Below, in pieces: positions 17,798-25,367 of a stretch of DNA of 55,754 nt. Below the pieces are notes generated by a model, which worked only from the letters and a program-made list of their open reading frames with translations, made no database searches and was not told the DNA's origin. This stretch comes from Nitrospira sp. (GTDB lineage: Bacteria > Nitrospirota > Nitrospiria > Nitrospirales > Nitrospiraceae), in assembly GCA_023248215.1 (NCBI GenBank), contig JAHFEW010000021.1, positions 1 through 55,754 of the forward strand, read 5' to 3'. Each line of letters opens with the position of its first letter. Positions within the stretch are counted from its first letter, which is position 1. Made by a program: the position numbers and the translations under genes.

Positions 17798-19156
17798 ATG
17801 TTCAACGGTTTCGATAAAGATCTCCTCATGTTAGGGGGCACGCTTGCGGGCTTCCTGGCCGCAGTGCTCTCCATCCTGGAGAAGATGCTGAACCTTCAGG
17901 AGCGCCTCGGAGCGCCGAAGGAAAAGAAGCCAGTCTCGGTCCCTGATCCCACTCCCAGCGCCAGGCCGATGCCGGCCGATCTCTTCGATGCCAAGGTATT
18001 CCAGAAATCCTCCTCTCTCTTTCTCTATGAAACGGGCGTCATCGTGGCGGCCGGTGTCTTGCTGAACTATCTCGGCCTTACCCTCAGCCGACATCTGCAC
18101 AGCATTCTCTTTCTCGATATGACGGGCACCGCGCTGACGGCATTTCTCCTGGGTCCCTGGTGGGGAGCCATCGCAGCCCTCTTATCGAACTCAGTCGTCA
18201 ACTGGCTCCTCTATCCGGAGGCCGGGGCCGATGTGGTGATCTTCCCCTGGTCGCTCGTCAACATGACGGGCGGATTCTTTTGGGGCCTCATGGCGAGACA
18301 ACGCGGCTTCCGGACGTATCTTCGCACTGGTCGCAACTCGCTCCTGACCCATGTGTGGTTTCTTCTGTCGTTTGGAGTGTTGGGCGCGGTGGTGATGAGC
18401 GTTCCCGGCACCTTAGTGCAGGCGGCGCTGGGCGAGGATTCCGTCTTCGCGCTTACTGCTGATGTGGCCATGACCCTGAAGCTGACGGTCAGCCAATGGG
18501 AAGATGCGGTGCGGCTCTATCTGGAATCGGTGATCGGACTGACGTGGGGAGACAGCCTGGGCTGGACCATCGTGAATTGGTTTCAGAACTGCATTCGATA
18601 TATTCCGGATAAGACCTTCAGCGCCGCCATTGCGCTCGTCGTCCTGAAATATGGGTATCCGCTCTTCGAACGCGAGCTCATCCATGGTGGCCCCGACAGC
18701 GAGCGTCCCGGCGACGAACGCGTCCTGCCGTTAGTGCTGGGGCTGCTCTATGCGCCGTCTTTCGGCACCCTCGTACTGTCCGAACCCTACGCCGGCTCAT
18801 CCTATTGGCCCCTCTGGGCTGCGCCCTGGCTGGCCATTGCGGCCGGGTATCTCGCGCTGCATCGTTGGGGAGCGGGGGCCTCCGAACTTCACGCCTCCCG
18901 CCTCCAGCGGGCCGGTCGCTACACCAAAGCCCTGAAGCTGATCGGGCGGGAACCGTCATACGAGTTTTGCCGTCGACTCACATTGGTCACGCTGATGGCC
19001 AGCCTCATCTTTGCGCTCTGCCTGCCGATCTTGCTGGTCGATTTTTATCACGTGGCATTCAACTTCTTCTGTGTGGTCTACGGCTTTCTCCTCGTCGTGC
19101 ACCTCGTCCGCGTGGCCATCGTGCAAAACCTCTCTGTCGCCAGGGCCGAAGACTGA
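17798..19156 (+). CDS. Polytopic membrane protein with ECF S-component-like core
   Basis: Hypothetical membrane protein of 452 residues. One N-terminal helix (about residues 7-27) is followed by a charged linker rich in Glu, Lys and Pro (about 28-65), then about ten more hydrophobic helices. The segment LDMTGTALTAFLLGPWWGAI and the following SNSVVNWL (about residues 108-140) resembles the substrate-binding subunits of ECF vitamin transporters and related integral membrane proteins. No partner ATPase or T-component lies nearby. I chose ATG 17798, the first ATG in frame; TTG 17702 would add 32 residues without a membrane or signal character. Function unknown; the ECF resemblance is tentative. 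Confidence 0.6.
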   Translation: MFNGFDKDLLMLGGTLAGFLAAVLSILEKMLNLQERLGAPKEKKPVSVPDPTPSARPMPADLFDAKVFQKSSSLFLYETGVIVAAGVLLNYLGLTLSRHLHSILFLDMTGTALTAFLLGPWWGAIAALLSNSVVNWLLYPEAGADVVIFPWSLVNMTGGFFWGLMARQRGFRTYLRTGRNSLLTHVWFLLSFGVLGAVVMSVPGTLVQAALGEDSVFALTADVAMTLKLTVSQWEDAVRLYLESVIGLTWGDSLGWTIVNWFQNCIRYIPDKTFSAAIALVVLKYGYPLFERELIHGGPDSERPGDERVLPLVLGLLYAPSFGTLVLSEPYAGSSYWPLWAAPWLAIAAGYLALHRWGAGASELHASRLQRAGRYTKALKLIGREPSYEFCRRLTLVTLMASLIFALCLPILLVDFYHVAFNFFCVVYGFLLVVHLVRVAIVQNLSVARAED

Positions 19157-19211
19157 TCCTCAGACATCGGCTATCACGTATTATTCATGTCGAGCGAGTC
19201 ATCCGAACGCG

Positions 19212-20384
19212 TTACGAGGCACGCCCCACTCCAGAGGGATGTCGCTGCTCAATGAAGTTTCCGATAGAGGCACGCGTCAGCAACCCGAGCAGTTCCCCAT
19301 TTTTAACCACGATCAACCGTTCCGCTCCGAGCGACATCATCTGCTCCAACGCCTGTATCGCAGACACGTCCGGCGACACGAGCATCTCATCGCTGGAGGT
19401 CTGCATGATATCGGCCACGCGGCGAAACGCCCAGAGGGAATTGTTGACGGTCTGGACATCGCGCACCGCCACGACACCCACAAGGCGCCCGTCCCGAACC
19501 ACAGGAAACCCCCCATAGCCGTAAGGCAGGAAATACTGGTTCACGGCTTCCTCCAGCGTGATGTCCGGGGACATGGCCACGACGTGCGTGACCATGAGCT
19601 CACGGACAGGCACCGACGCCAACGACGCACGGATCACCGCCTGCTTTCGACTCCCGCGCGCAGCGGCAAAGAGAAAGGCCCCCAGTAGCACGATCCATCC
19701 CCCGCTACTCGCCAGGGCACTCGACATCCTGCCGGAGAGTGCGCCGACCAGCAGGAAGGCCCCGAAGAGGCCAAAACTGATCCCAAACAGCAATCCGACC
19801 AATGCTGCCTGGCTCGTAGCGCGATAGAAATCCTTGCTCCAGGCCCAGAGACCCGCCCGCAAAACTCGGCCGCCATCCAGCGGAAACCCTGGCAGCAGAT
19901 TGAAGAGGCCCAGCTGGGTATTGACTGTCCCAAGCAGCGCGCCGAGCGCCGTCAACCCTTGTACGGATGTCCAGGCCGGCAGCCACTCCAACAGCGCGAC
20001 CAGGCTTATACAGAACCCCGCAAGAAGAAAGCTGACGATGGGGCCCGCAATGGCGATCAAGAACTCTGCTCGCGGATGCGGCGGTTCCTTCCGCATCTGC
20101 GCCACACCGCCGAAGATGAAAAGTGTAATCTGGCCGATCGGAATGCGATAACGAAGGGCGACCAAGGAATGACCGAGTTCATGCAGCAGGACGGACGCGA
20201 ACAAAAGGAGCGCCGCCACCCCGCCCATCCCCCAATATCGTGGCTGTGAGAGGCCAGGCAGCATGTCGGGCAGATACCCTGTGGCAAGCGACCAGGTCAC
20301 AAAGAAAAAGACGAAGAGCCACGAGGCGTGCACCCGTATGGGAATCCCGAACATGCGACCGATTTGCCAATCAGGCCCCTGCAT
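19212..20384 (-). CDS. Site-2 protease (M50) family membrane protease with CBS pair
   Basis: Intramembrane zinc metalloprotease of the Rip/SpoIVFB type, 390 residues. The zinc-binding HELGH lies at residues 68-72 in the second helix, and the third ligand motif NLLPGFPLDGGR around residues 165-176. Two cytoplasmic CBS domains follow at about residues 265-320 and 330-385 and probably sense nucleotides. The ATG at 20384 is preceded by GGTGA. A TTG at 20420 is in frame but would lie upstream of the likely promoter. The gene is divergent from the polysaccharide deacetylase, 73 bp away. The substrate is unknown; such enzymes usually cleave membrane-bound regulators. Confidence 0.88.
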   Translation of the reverse strand: MQGPDWQIGRMFGIPIRVHASWLFVFFFVTWSLATGYLPDMLPGLSQPRYWGMGGVAALLLFASVLLHELGHSLVALRYRIPIGQITLFIFGGVAQMRKEPPHPRAEFLIAIAGPIVSFLLAGFCISLVALLEWLPAWTSVQGLTALGALLGTVNTQLGLFNLLPGFPLDGGRVLRAGLWAWSKDFYRATSQAALVGLLFGISFGLFGAFLLVGALSGRMSSALASSGGWIVLLGAFLFAAARGSRKQAVIRASLASVPVRELMVTHVVAMSPDITLEEAVNQYFLPYGYGGFPVVRDGRLVGVVAVRDVQTVNNSLWAFRRVADIMQTSSDEMLVSPDVSAIQALEQMMSLGAERLIVVKNGELLGLLTRASIGNFIEQRHPSGVGRAS

Positions 20385-20390
20385 GGTTTC

Positions 20391-20420
20391 ACCGTAGCAG
20401 CCACCCTGATAGACCGTCAA
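20391..20420 (-). promoter_or_regulatory. Possible promoter of the M50 protease gene
   Basis: On the minus strand TTGACG (20420-20415) and TACGGT (20396-20391) are separated by 18 bp. The -10 ends only 6 bp before the ATG at 20384, so transcription would start at or next to the start codon. Confidence 0.4.
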
Positions 20421-20444
20421 CTATCGCCGCTTCGAGCCATCGGG

Positions 20445-20450
20445 TATACT
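20445..20450 (+). promoter_or_regulatory. Possible -10 element of the polysaccharide deacetylase gene
   Basis: TATACT, 7 bp upstream of the ATG at 20458, with no Shine-Dalgarno sequence between. If used, it would give a leaderless or near-leaderless mRNA. No convincing -35 box is seen at 16-18 bp. Confidence 0.4.
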
Positions 20451-20457
20451 CCCCTCC

Positions 20458-21180
20458 ATGCGATGGAACCGTCTGAGGATCGGCTTGTCGGCGATCTGCG
20501 CGATGGCGCTGGTTGCTCATGATCACCCGGCGGAGGCACAGGTCATCAAGGCCGGTCCTCCATCCTGCCCAGCGGTTGCGCTGACCTATGATCTTTGTCC
20601 GGTTCGCACGGCCTCGGGATTCGATCGCGAGCTGATCGATTTCCTCATTGCGAACAAAATTCCGGCCACATTTTTCATGTCCGGCCGATGGATGACCAGA
20701 CATGACGCCGAGGTGAAGGAGCTGCTGGCCGTTCCCTTTTTCGAAGTCGGGACCCATGGCGAGGTTCACGCCCATCTACCGACGCATGAGATGGAGGAAC
20801 AACAGAGGGAAATCCAGGGACCGGTGCGAGTCCTCAAGACAAAGTATGGTCGCTCGACGACCCTGTTTCGACCGCCCTATGGTGAATATAATGACCAGAC
20901 GGTTGAAGCCGTGAAAGACCTGGGCCTTCGGTTTATCTTGTGGAACATCGAATCCGGAGACCCCGACCCGACGCTCACGGCCGACGCGATCCTGGCTCGC
21001 GTGCAGAAGCGAATGAAACCGGGCAGTGTGATCGTCTTGCATGCCAACGGGAAGGGCAAACATACCCGCGAAGTGACCGAAACCCTGGCTACCACTCTCT
21101 TACCGGCCAAAGGCCTGACCCCGATGACCGTATCGGACCTTTTGCGATGCAACCAAGCGACAGCCCCCCTCAAGCCATAA
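20458..21180 (+). CDS. Secreted polysaccharide deacetylase (NodB/CE4) family protein
   Basis: Exported protein of 240 residues with an N-terminal signal peptide (cleavage probably after AEA, residue 27) and a NodB homology domain. Motif 1 reads LTYDLCPV instead of the classical TFDDG: the catalytic-base Asp is kept, but the second, metal-binding Asp is Leu, a variant form of the family. Motif 2 THGEVHAHL supplies the two His ligands. RPPYGEYN and the late IVLHANG motif complete the active site. Likely substrate is an N- or O-acetylated envelope glycan or peptidoglycan; which one cannot be told. It overlaps the next gene by 34 bp. Confidence 0.82.
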   Translation: MRWNRLRIGLSAICAMALVAHDHPAEAQVIKAGPPSCPAVALTYDLCPVRTASGFDRELIDFLIANKIPATFFMSGRWMTRHDAEVKELLAVPFFEVGTHGEVHAHLPTHEMEEQQREIQGPVRVLKTKYGRSTTLFRPPYGEYNDQTVEAVKDLGLRFILWNIESGDPDPTLTADAILARVQKRMKPGSVIVLHANGKGKHTREVTETLATTLLPAKGLTPMTVSDLLRCNQATAPLKP

Positions 21181-21638
21181 TCCGTGAGATGCGGCAGGAG
21201 GATCGCGACGCCGTCATCCGAATCCTCACCGACTCCGATCCCTGGAAGCGGCTCGGATTTACCGCCGACGATTGGGGCCGGATCTTCTCGCCGATGCCGC
21301 AAGGGCGGGACACATTCGTCATGGAAGTCGACAGAACTGTGCTGGGGATCGCCATCGTGCGGCAAAAGTTTCTATTCGGCGACTATTTGGAGTTGCTCGG
21401 GATCGCCCCTTCCGCCATAGGCCAGGGTCTCGGTAGTCAGTTACTGTCCCACATCGAATCGCTCACGTTCTCGCGGGCCAAGAATCTGTTCGCCTGCGTG
21501 TCGGATTTCAATGACGGGGCCCGCGCCTTCTACCGCAAGCAAGGCTACAAGGAAATCGGTCCCATGCCGAATTTTCTTATTCCTGGATATGCCGAGATCC
21601 TGCTTCGCAAGACGGCCGGAGCGGCGAGATCGACGTGA
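21147..21638 (+). CDS. GNAT family N-acetyltransferase
   Basis: Acyl-CoA-dependent acetyltransferase of 163 residues. The first strand and helix (IIREMRQEDRDAVIRIL), the acetyl-CoA loop (SAIGQGLGSQLLSHIE, about residues 92-107) and the C-terminal NDGARAFYRKQGYKEIG segment are typical. I start at ATG 21147, inside the end of the deacetylase gene, because the alternative ATG 21189 would delete most of the first beta strand. Neither start has a clear ribosome binding site, so translation is probably coupled to the upstream gene. The substrate is unknown. Confidence 0.8.
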   Translation: MQPSDSPPQAIIREMRQEDRDAVIRILTDSDPWKRLGFTADDWGRIFSPMPQGRDTFVMEVDRTVLGIAIVRQKFLFGDYLELLGIAPSAIGQGLGSQLLSHIESLTFSRAKNLFACVSDFNDGARAFYRKQGYKEIGPMPNFLIPGYAEILLRKTAGAARST

Positions 21639-21705
21639 ATTAAGAAATCGCAATGGCCAGATCTTTCTTGAATTCTTCTTTCGGTTCTTTGCAGGGATCA
21701 TTTCA

Positions 21706-21830
21706 CAGGCTGCTCAAAACATTCTCCAGCAAGGCCGCAAGGAACGAGGACCCCGAGGCGTACGCGGGCAGGGTGCGTTGAGGGGGTCGAGCGACTGAGA
21801 ACGCAGCTGGGGGATGTTTTCAACAGTCGG
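21706..21830. repeat. 125-bp element bounded by imperfect inverted repeats
   Basis: Non-coding element between two genes. Its first 25 bases (CAGGCTGCTCAAAACAT then TCTCCAGC) match the reverse complement of its last 25 (GCTGGGGGATGTTTTCAACAGTCGG) at about 19 positions. The interior is GC-rich. The layout suggests a dispersed REP- or MITE-like unit. The copy number cannot be judged from one window; I recall similar sequences from Nitrospira genomes but cannot verify that here. Confidence 0.6.
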
Positions 21831-21846
21831 CAAAGGAGACAGGACG

Positions 21847-22245
21847 ATGCACGTCACAAAACTCCTCCACACCCGGATGCGGGTCAGCGACATGGATCAA
21901 ACCATCCGGTTCTATACAGAAGTGTTGGGGCTGGAGGTCATGGAGCGGAAGGTGTCTCCTCGCGGATCGCATTTGGCTTTCTTGAAGGTGCCCAACAGCG
22001 AGGAACTCATCGAACTCTGCAGTTTTCCCGCGAGTGGGCCCGTGACGGTACAGGAGGATTTGGTTCACCTCGCCTTCGAAGTCGAGAATCTTGATGACAC
22101 GATCCTGGCTCTGGGAGCCAAGCAGGTCAGGATCACCGACGGCCCCACCCGCACCTCCTCCGGCGGCCGCTTCATCTTCATCGACGCGCCGGACGGCTAC
22201 GAAGTAGAACTCATCGAGCGCCCGCCCGGGACAGCGCTCGTGTAA
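21847..22245 (+). CDS. VOC/glyoxalase-fold family protein (lactoylglutathione lyase-like)
   Basis: Small metalloenzyme-fold protein of 132 residues with two beta-alpha-beta-beta-beta modules. It starts HVTKLLHTRMRVSDMDQTIR, continues FYTEVLGLEVMERK, and ends with DPDG-like APDGYEVELIE. Candidate metal ligands are His8, a Glu in the EELIELC segment, the His of LVHLAFEV and the Glu of YEVELIE, the classic glyoxalase I pattern. ATG 21847 is chosen because AAGGAG lies 8 bp upstream. The substrate is uncertain; glyoxalase I or a related vicinal-oxygen-chelate enzyme. Confidence 0.8.
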   Translation: MHVTKLLHTRMRVSDMDQTIRFYTEVLGLEVMERKVSPRGSHLAFLKVPNSEELIELCSFPASGPVTVQEDLVHLAFEVENLDDTILALGAKQVRITDGPTRTSSGGRFIFIDAPDGYEVELIERPPGTALV

Positions 22246-22269
22246 GACTCGTCGGCTGTTCGCACTTCC

Positions 22270-22342
22270 CCCATTGACGAAATAAGAAGCGACGCAGTAC
22301 CTTCTCTTGCCCATTGACGCAAGACTACCAGCGTTTTACAGA
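22270..22342 (+). promoter_or_regulatory. Two tandem promoter-like sites before the dapF homolog
   Basis: CCCATTGACG occurs twice, at 22270-22279 and 22310-22319, 40 bp apart. Each copy contains TTGACG with a plausible -10: TACCTT at 22298 (18-bp spacer) and TACAGA at 22337 (17-bp spacer). The second would start transcription near 22349, about 14 bp before the ATG. Confidence 0.4.
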
Positions 22343-22362
22343 TTCCCTCAAGGAGACCAGGC

Positions 22363-23232
22363 ATGAAGAATGGGTTTTTTCGCGGGCACGGACTCGGCAA
22401 CGACTATCTGGTCATGGACCCCACGGACCTGACGTTCAAGCTCACCGTCGGAAAAATCCGTGGCATCTGCGATCGGCATTGGGGCCTGGGGAGTGACGGC
22501 ATCCTCGCGCTGGTCCCCTCCAAGAACGCCGACTTCGGTCTGCGTATTTTCAATCCCGACGGGAGTGAGGCCGAGAAATCCGGCAATGGATTGCGCATCT
22601 TCGCCCGCTATCTGCATGCCACCGGCAAGACCAAGAAAAAACAGTTTACCGTTGAGACCAAGGGCGGCCTGGTATCCATCTCGCTCCATCTCGATCGCCA
22701 TGGCGATGCTGCAGCGGCCACCGTCGAGATGGGGCAGGCCTCGTTTCAACCGGCAGCTCTCCCCTGCACCCTTCCCATGGACGAACTGATCCAAGTTCCC
22801 ATCGAGGCAGCAGGGCGATCGCTCCAATTCACGGGAGTCAGCGTCGGCAACCCCCATTGCGTGCTCTTCAAGAAGGCCGGAGAGGCCTGGAGTCGGGAGG
22901 ACCTGTTGACAATCGGACCGGCGCTGGAGAACCATCCCCTGTTTCCCAAACGCACCAACGTCCAGCTCACGGTGCCGACCGGCCCAAAGGAAATCTATAT
23001 TCTGATTTGGGAACGAGGCGCGGGAGAAACCCAAGCCTCCGGTTCCTCGTCCTGCGCCGCCGCCAGCGCTGCCGTCCGGCTCGGCTTGGTCAAAAGCCCG
23101 GTCACGGTCAAGATGCCGGGGGGGATGCTCAACATCGAAGTCGCTCATGATTTCAGCTTGACGATGAAGGGGCCCGTAGCAGAAGTTGCCAGAGGCGCTC
23201 TGAGTCCGTCCTTTGTGCGAACACTTCGGTAA
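22363..23232 (+). CDS. Diaminopimelate epimerase-family protein with Ser/Ser active-site positions
   Basis: Two-lobed isomerase of the DapF fold, 289 residues. Matches include GLGNDYLVMD at the start, NPDGSEAEKSGNGLR around residue 73, VGNPHCV near 165 and GAGETQASGSSSCA around 226. In characterised DapF enzymes the two catalytic residues are Cys, in the contexts CGNG and ACGTGA. Here both are Ser: Ser73 (codon 22579-22581) and Ser226 (codon 23038-23040). Cys231 is the non-catalytic Cys of that motif. The protein is otherwise well conserved, so it may be a divergent isomerase rather than a lysine/peptidoglycan pathway DapF. ATG 22363 has AAGGAG 7 bp upstream. Confidence 0.82.
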   Translation: MKNGFFRGHGLGNDYLVMDPTDLTFKLTVGKIRGICDRHWGLGSDGILALVPSKNADFGLRIFNPDGSEAEKSGNGLRIFARYLHATGKTKKKQFTVETKGGLVSISLHLDRHGDAAAATVEMGQASFQPAALPCTLPMDELIQVPIEAAGRSLQFTGVSVGNPHCVLFKKAGEAWSREDLLTIGPALENHPLFPKRTNVQLTVPTGPKEIYILIWERGAGETQASGSSSCAAASAAVRLGLVKSPVTVKMPGGMLNIEVAHDFSLTMKGPVAEVARGALSPSFVRTLR

Positions 23233-23309
23233 CTCACGCCGCCCGCTACCTCTCTAGGTCGAAGCAAACGAGCCGGATTCTTGATATCCTGCCTGAGGAT
23301 GGTTCATGC

Positions 23310-25118
23310 ATGACAACGGATCTCCTGCAATCCAAACTCGCCCACTTGCCGGAACAACCCGGCTGCTATCTCTTTAAGAATGAGAAGAAGGAAATTCTGT
23401 ACGTCGGCAAGGCCGCCGTGCTGGCAGACCGGGTCCGCTCGTATTTCCAAAAGGGCAGCGACCAGACACCCAAAACCAGCCTGCTCGTCAATGAGATCGC
23501 CGATCTCGAAACCATCGTCACCCGCTCCGTTCTGGAAGCACTGATCCTCGAAAGCAACCTGATCAAGCGTCACCACCCGCGTTTTAACGTGGTCCTCCGG
23601 GACGACAAGCAGTACCCCTACCTGCGCCTGCCTATCAAAGAAGATTTTCCGCGGCTCTCCATCGTCCGGCGCGTGCAAAAAGACGGCGCGCTTTACTATG
23701 GTCCCTACACGCCGGCGGGCGCGCTGCGCGAGACGCTGAAGGTCATCCGGAAAGTGTTTCCACTAGCCACCTGCGAAATCGACATCAACGGCAAGGCCGA
23801 ACGGGCCTGCATCGAGTTCGAGATCAAGCGATGCATGGCGCCCTGCATCGGCAACCAATCTCGGGACGAATATCACCTGATCGTGAAACAAGTCCGCCAG
23901 TTTCTCGAGGGACGAGACCGGGAACTCCTGGACAGCCTTCGAGAGGAGATGGAGGGGGCGGCGGAGCGGGAGCAGTTCGAAGAAGCAGCCCGCTTGCGGG
24001 ACCGACTATTCAGCGTCGAACGCACCCTTGAGAAACAACGTATCACCCAGATCAGCGCCTCCGATCAAGATGTGGTCGGCTTGGCTCGGCAGGGGACAGC
24101 GGCAGACCTTCAACTGCTGTTTGTGCGCGGAGGCTTGCTGATCGGACGCAAAGATTTTTTCTGGCCGCAGTCCGGCGATGCCGGCGACGAAGAGTTGGTC
24201 CGTTCCGCGATTGAGCAGTTCTATAATAAAGAAGGGCAACCACCTAAAGAGCTCCTGGTGCCGACCACACTCGACGACGCCCCGCTGATCGAACAGTGGC
24301 TGACCGAAAAAAAGGGCGAGACTGTGCGCATCATGGCTCCCGAGCGTGGCGCCAAGCATCAATTGGTGCTGCTCGCCGAAGAAAATGCCGGCGCCGCGAT
24401 TGCCGACCATCTTCGCAATGAAGCGTTGGACCGTCAGGCCACGGCGGAGTTGAAACGCCTGCTTCGCCTCGAGAAGGCCCCGCATCGCATTGAAGGATTC
24501 GACATCTCGAATATCATGGGCAATCAGTCGGTCGCTTCATTGGTCGTGTGGGAAGACGGGCAGGCTAAGAAGTCCGATTACCGCAAATTCAGGATTAAGA
24601 CCGTCGAGGGTGCCAACGATTTTGCCAGCATGCAAGAAGCCGTGATGCGACGCTACGGCGCCACTGAAGAGCTGGCCCGCCCGGATCTGATTCTCATCGA
24701 CGGCGGATTGGGCCAGTTGAGCGCCGCGCTTGAAGGCCTCAAGCAGGTCGGGCAGGAACAGATCCCGATCATGGGCCTGGCAAAAGCCCGTGGCGACAAG
24801 GAGGAGCGTATTTTCCTGCCGGGACGAAAGAATCCTATCCTCCTGCGGCCGACCTCGCCGGCCACGCACCTAGTCCAACGGATTCGAGACGAAGCCCATC
24901 GATTTGCGGTGACCTATCACCGGAAGCTGAGAGGCAAGGCCTTATTCTCCTCCGAACTGGACCAAATCTCCGGCATCGGCGAGATTCGCCGAAAACGACT
25001 CCTGAAACAATTCGGCAGCCTCGAGCTGATTGCCGAGGCCACCGATGAACAGCTCAGGTCGGCCGGCCTTGATCTGTCCACCCTCGCCGCTCTGCGAAAA
25101 GCCCTGCCCCCCTCGTAA
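23310..25118 (+). CDS. uvrC: Excinuclease ABC subunit C (UvrC)
   Basis: Dual-incision nuclease of nucleotide excision repair, 602 residues. The N-terminal GIY-YIG nuclease (PGCYLF with ILYVGKA, residues about 15-90) makes the 3' cut. A UVR motif (about 205-240) binds UvrB. The RNase H-like domain (IEGFDISNIMGNQS near 390, LILIDGGLGQL near 460) makes the 5' cut, and a helix-hairpin-helix (ISGIGEIRRKRLLKQFG) lies near 555. Start ATG 23310. It stands alone on the plus strand after the dapF homolog. Confidence 0.96.
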   Translation: MTTDLLQSKLAHLPEQPGCYLFKNEKKEILYVGKAAVLADRVRSYFQKGSDQTPKTSLLVNEIADLETIVTRSVLEALILESNLIKRHHPRFNVVLRDDKQYPYLRLPIKEDFPRLSIVRRVQKDGALYYGPYTPAGALRETLKVIRKVFPLATCEIDINGKAERACIEFEIKRCMAPCIGNQSRDEYHLIVKQVRQFLEGRDRELLDSLREEMEGAAEREQFEEAARLRDRLFSVERTLEKQRITQISASDQDVVGLARQGTAADLQLLFVRGGLLIGRKDFFWPQSGDAGDEELVRSAIEQFYNKEGQPPKELLVPTTLDDAPLIEQWLTEKKGETVRIMAPERGAKHQLVLLAEENAGAAIADHLRNEALDRQATAELKRLLRLEKAPHRIEGFDISNIMGNQSVASLVVWEDGQAKKSDYRKFRIKTVEGANDFASMQEAVMRRYGATEELARPDLILIDGGLGQLSAALEGLKQVGQEQIPIMGLAKARGDKEERIFLPGRKNPILLRPTSPATHLVQRIRDEAHRFAVTYHRKLRGKALFSSELDQISGIGEIRRKRLLKQFGSLELIAEATDEQLRSAGLDLSTLAALRKALPPS

Positions 25119-25167
25119 CTGCTCCCGCCAATACCGAGAGAGTGCACAGGTCCCCCTGTATTGACTT

Positions 25168-25183
25168 CGATACACCCGTATCG
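25168..25183. promoter_or_regulatory. Perfect inverted repeat, possible operator
   Basis: CGATAC-ACCC-GTATCG, a perfect 6-bp inverted repeat with a 4-bp centre. It lies directly after TTGACT (25161-25166), a good -35 hexamer, in the spacer towards a weak -10 (TAGGTA at 25187). It is placed where a repressor could block the promoter of the five-gene operon starting at 25368. Confidence 0.45.
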
Positions 25184-25367
25184 GAATAGGTACGGTCCAT
25201 CAGATAGCCAATAATGTGTCAGTTTGCGACAGGTCGACGTTTTTGCTTGCAGCATGTGAGATTCCGCGACTAATCAGGCCCGGCCCTGAATCGGTTCTGG
25301 CGAGGTACGTAGCTTGCCTATCACCAGAGGCGGATCTGATCCGAGACATTTACTGGGAGGCATCCCG

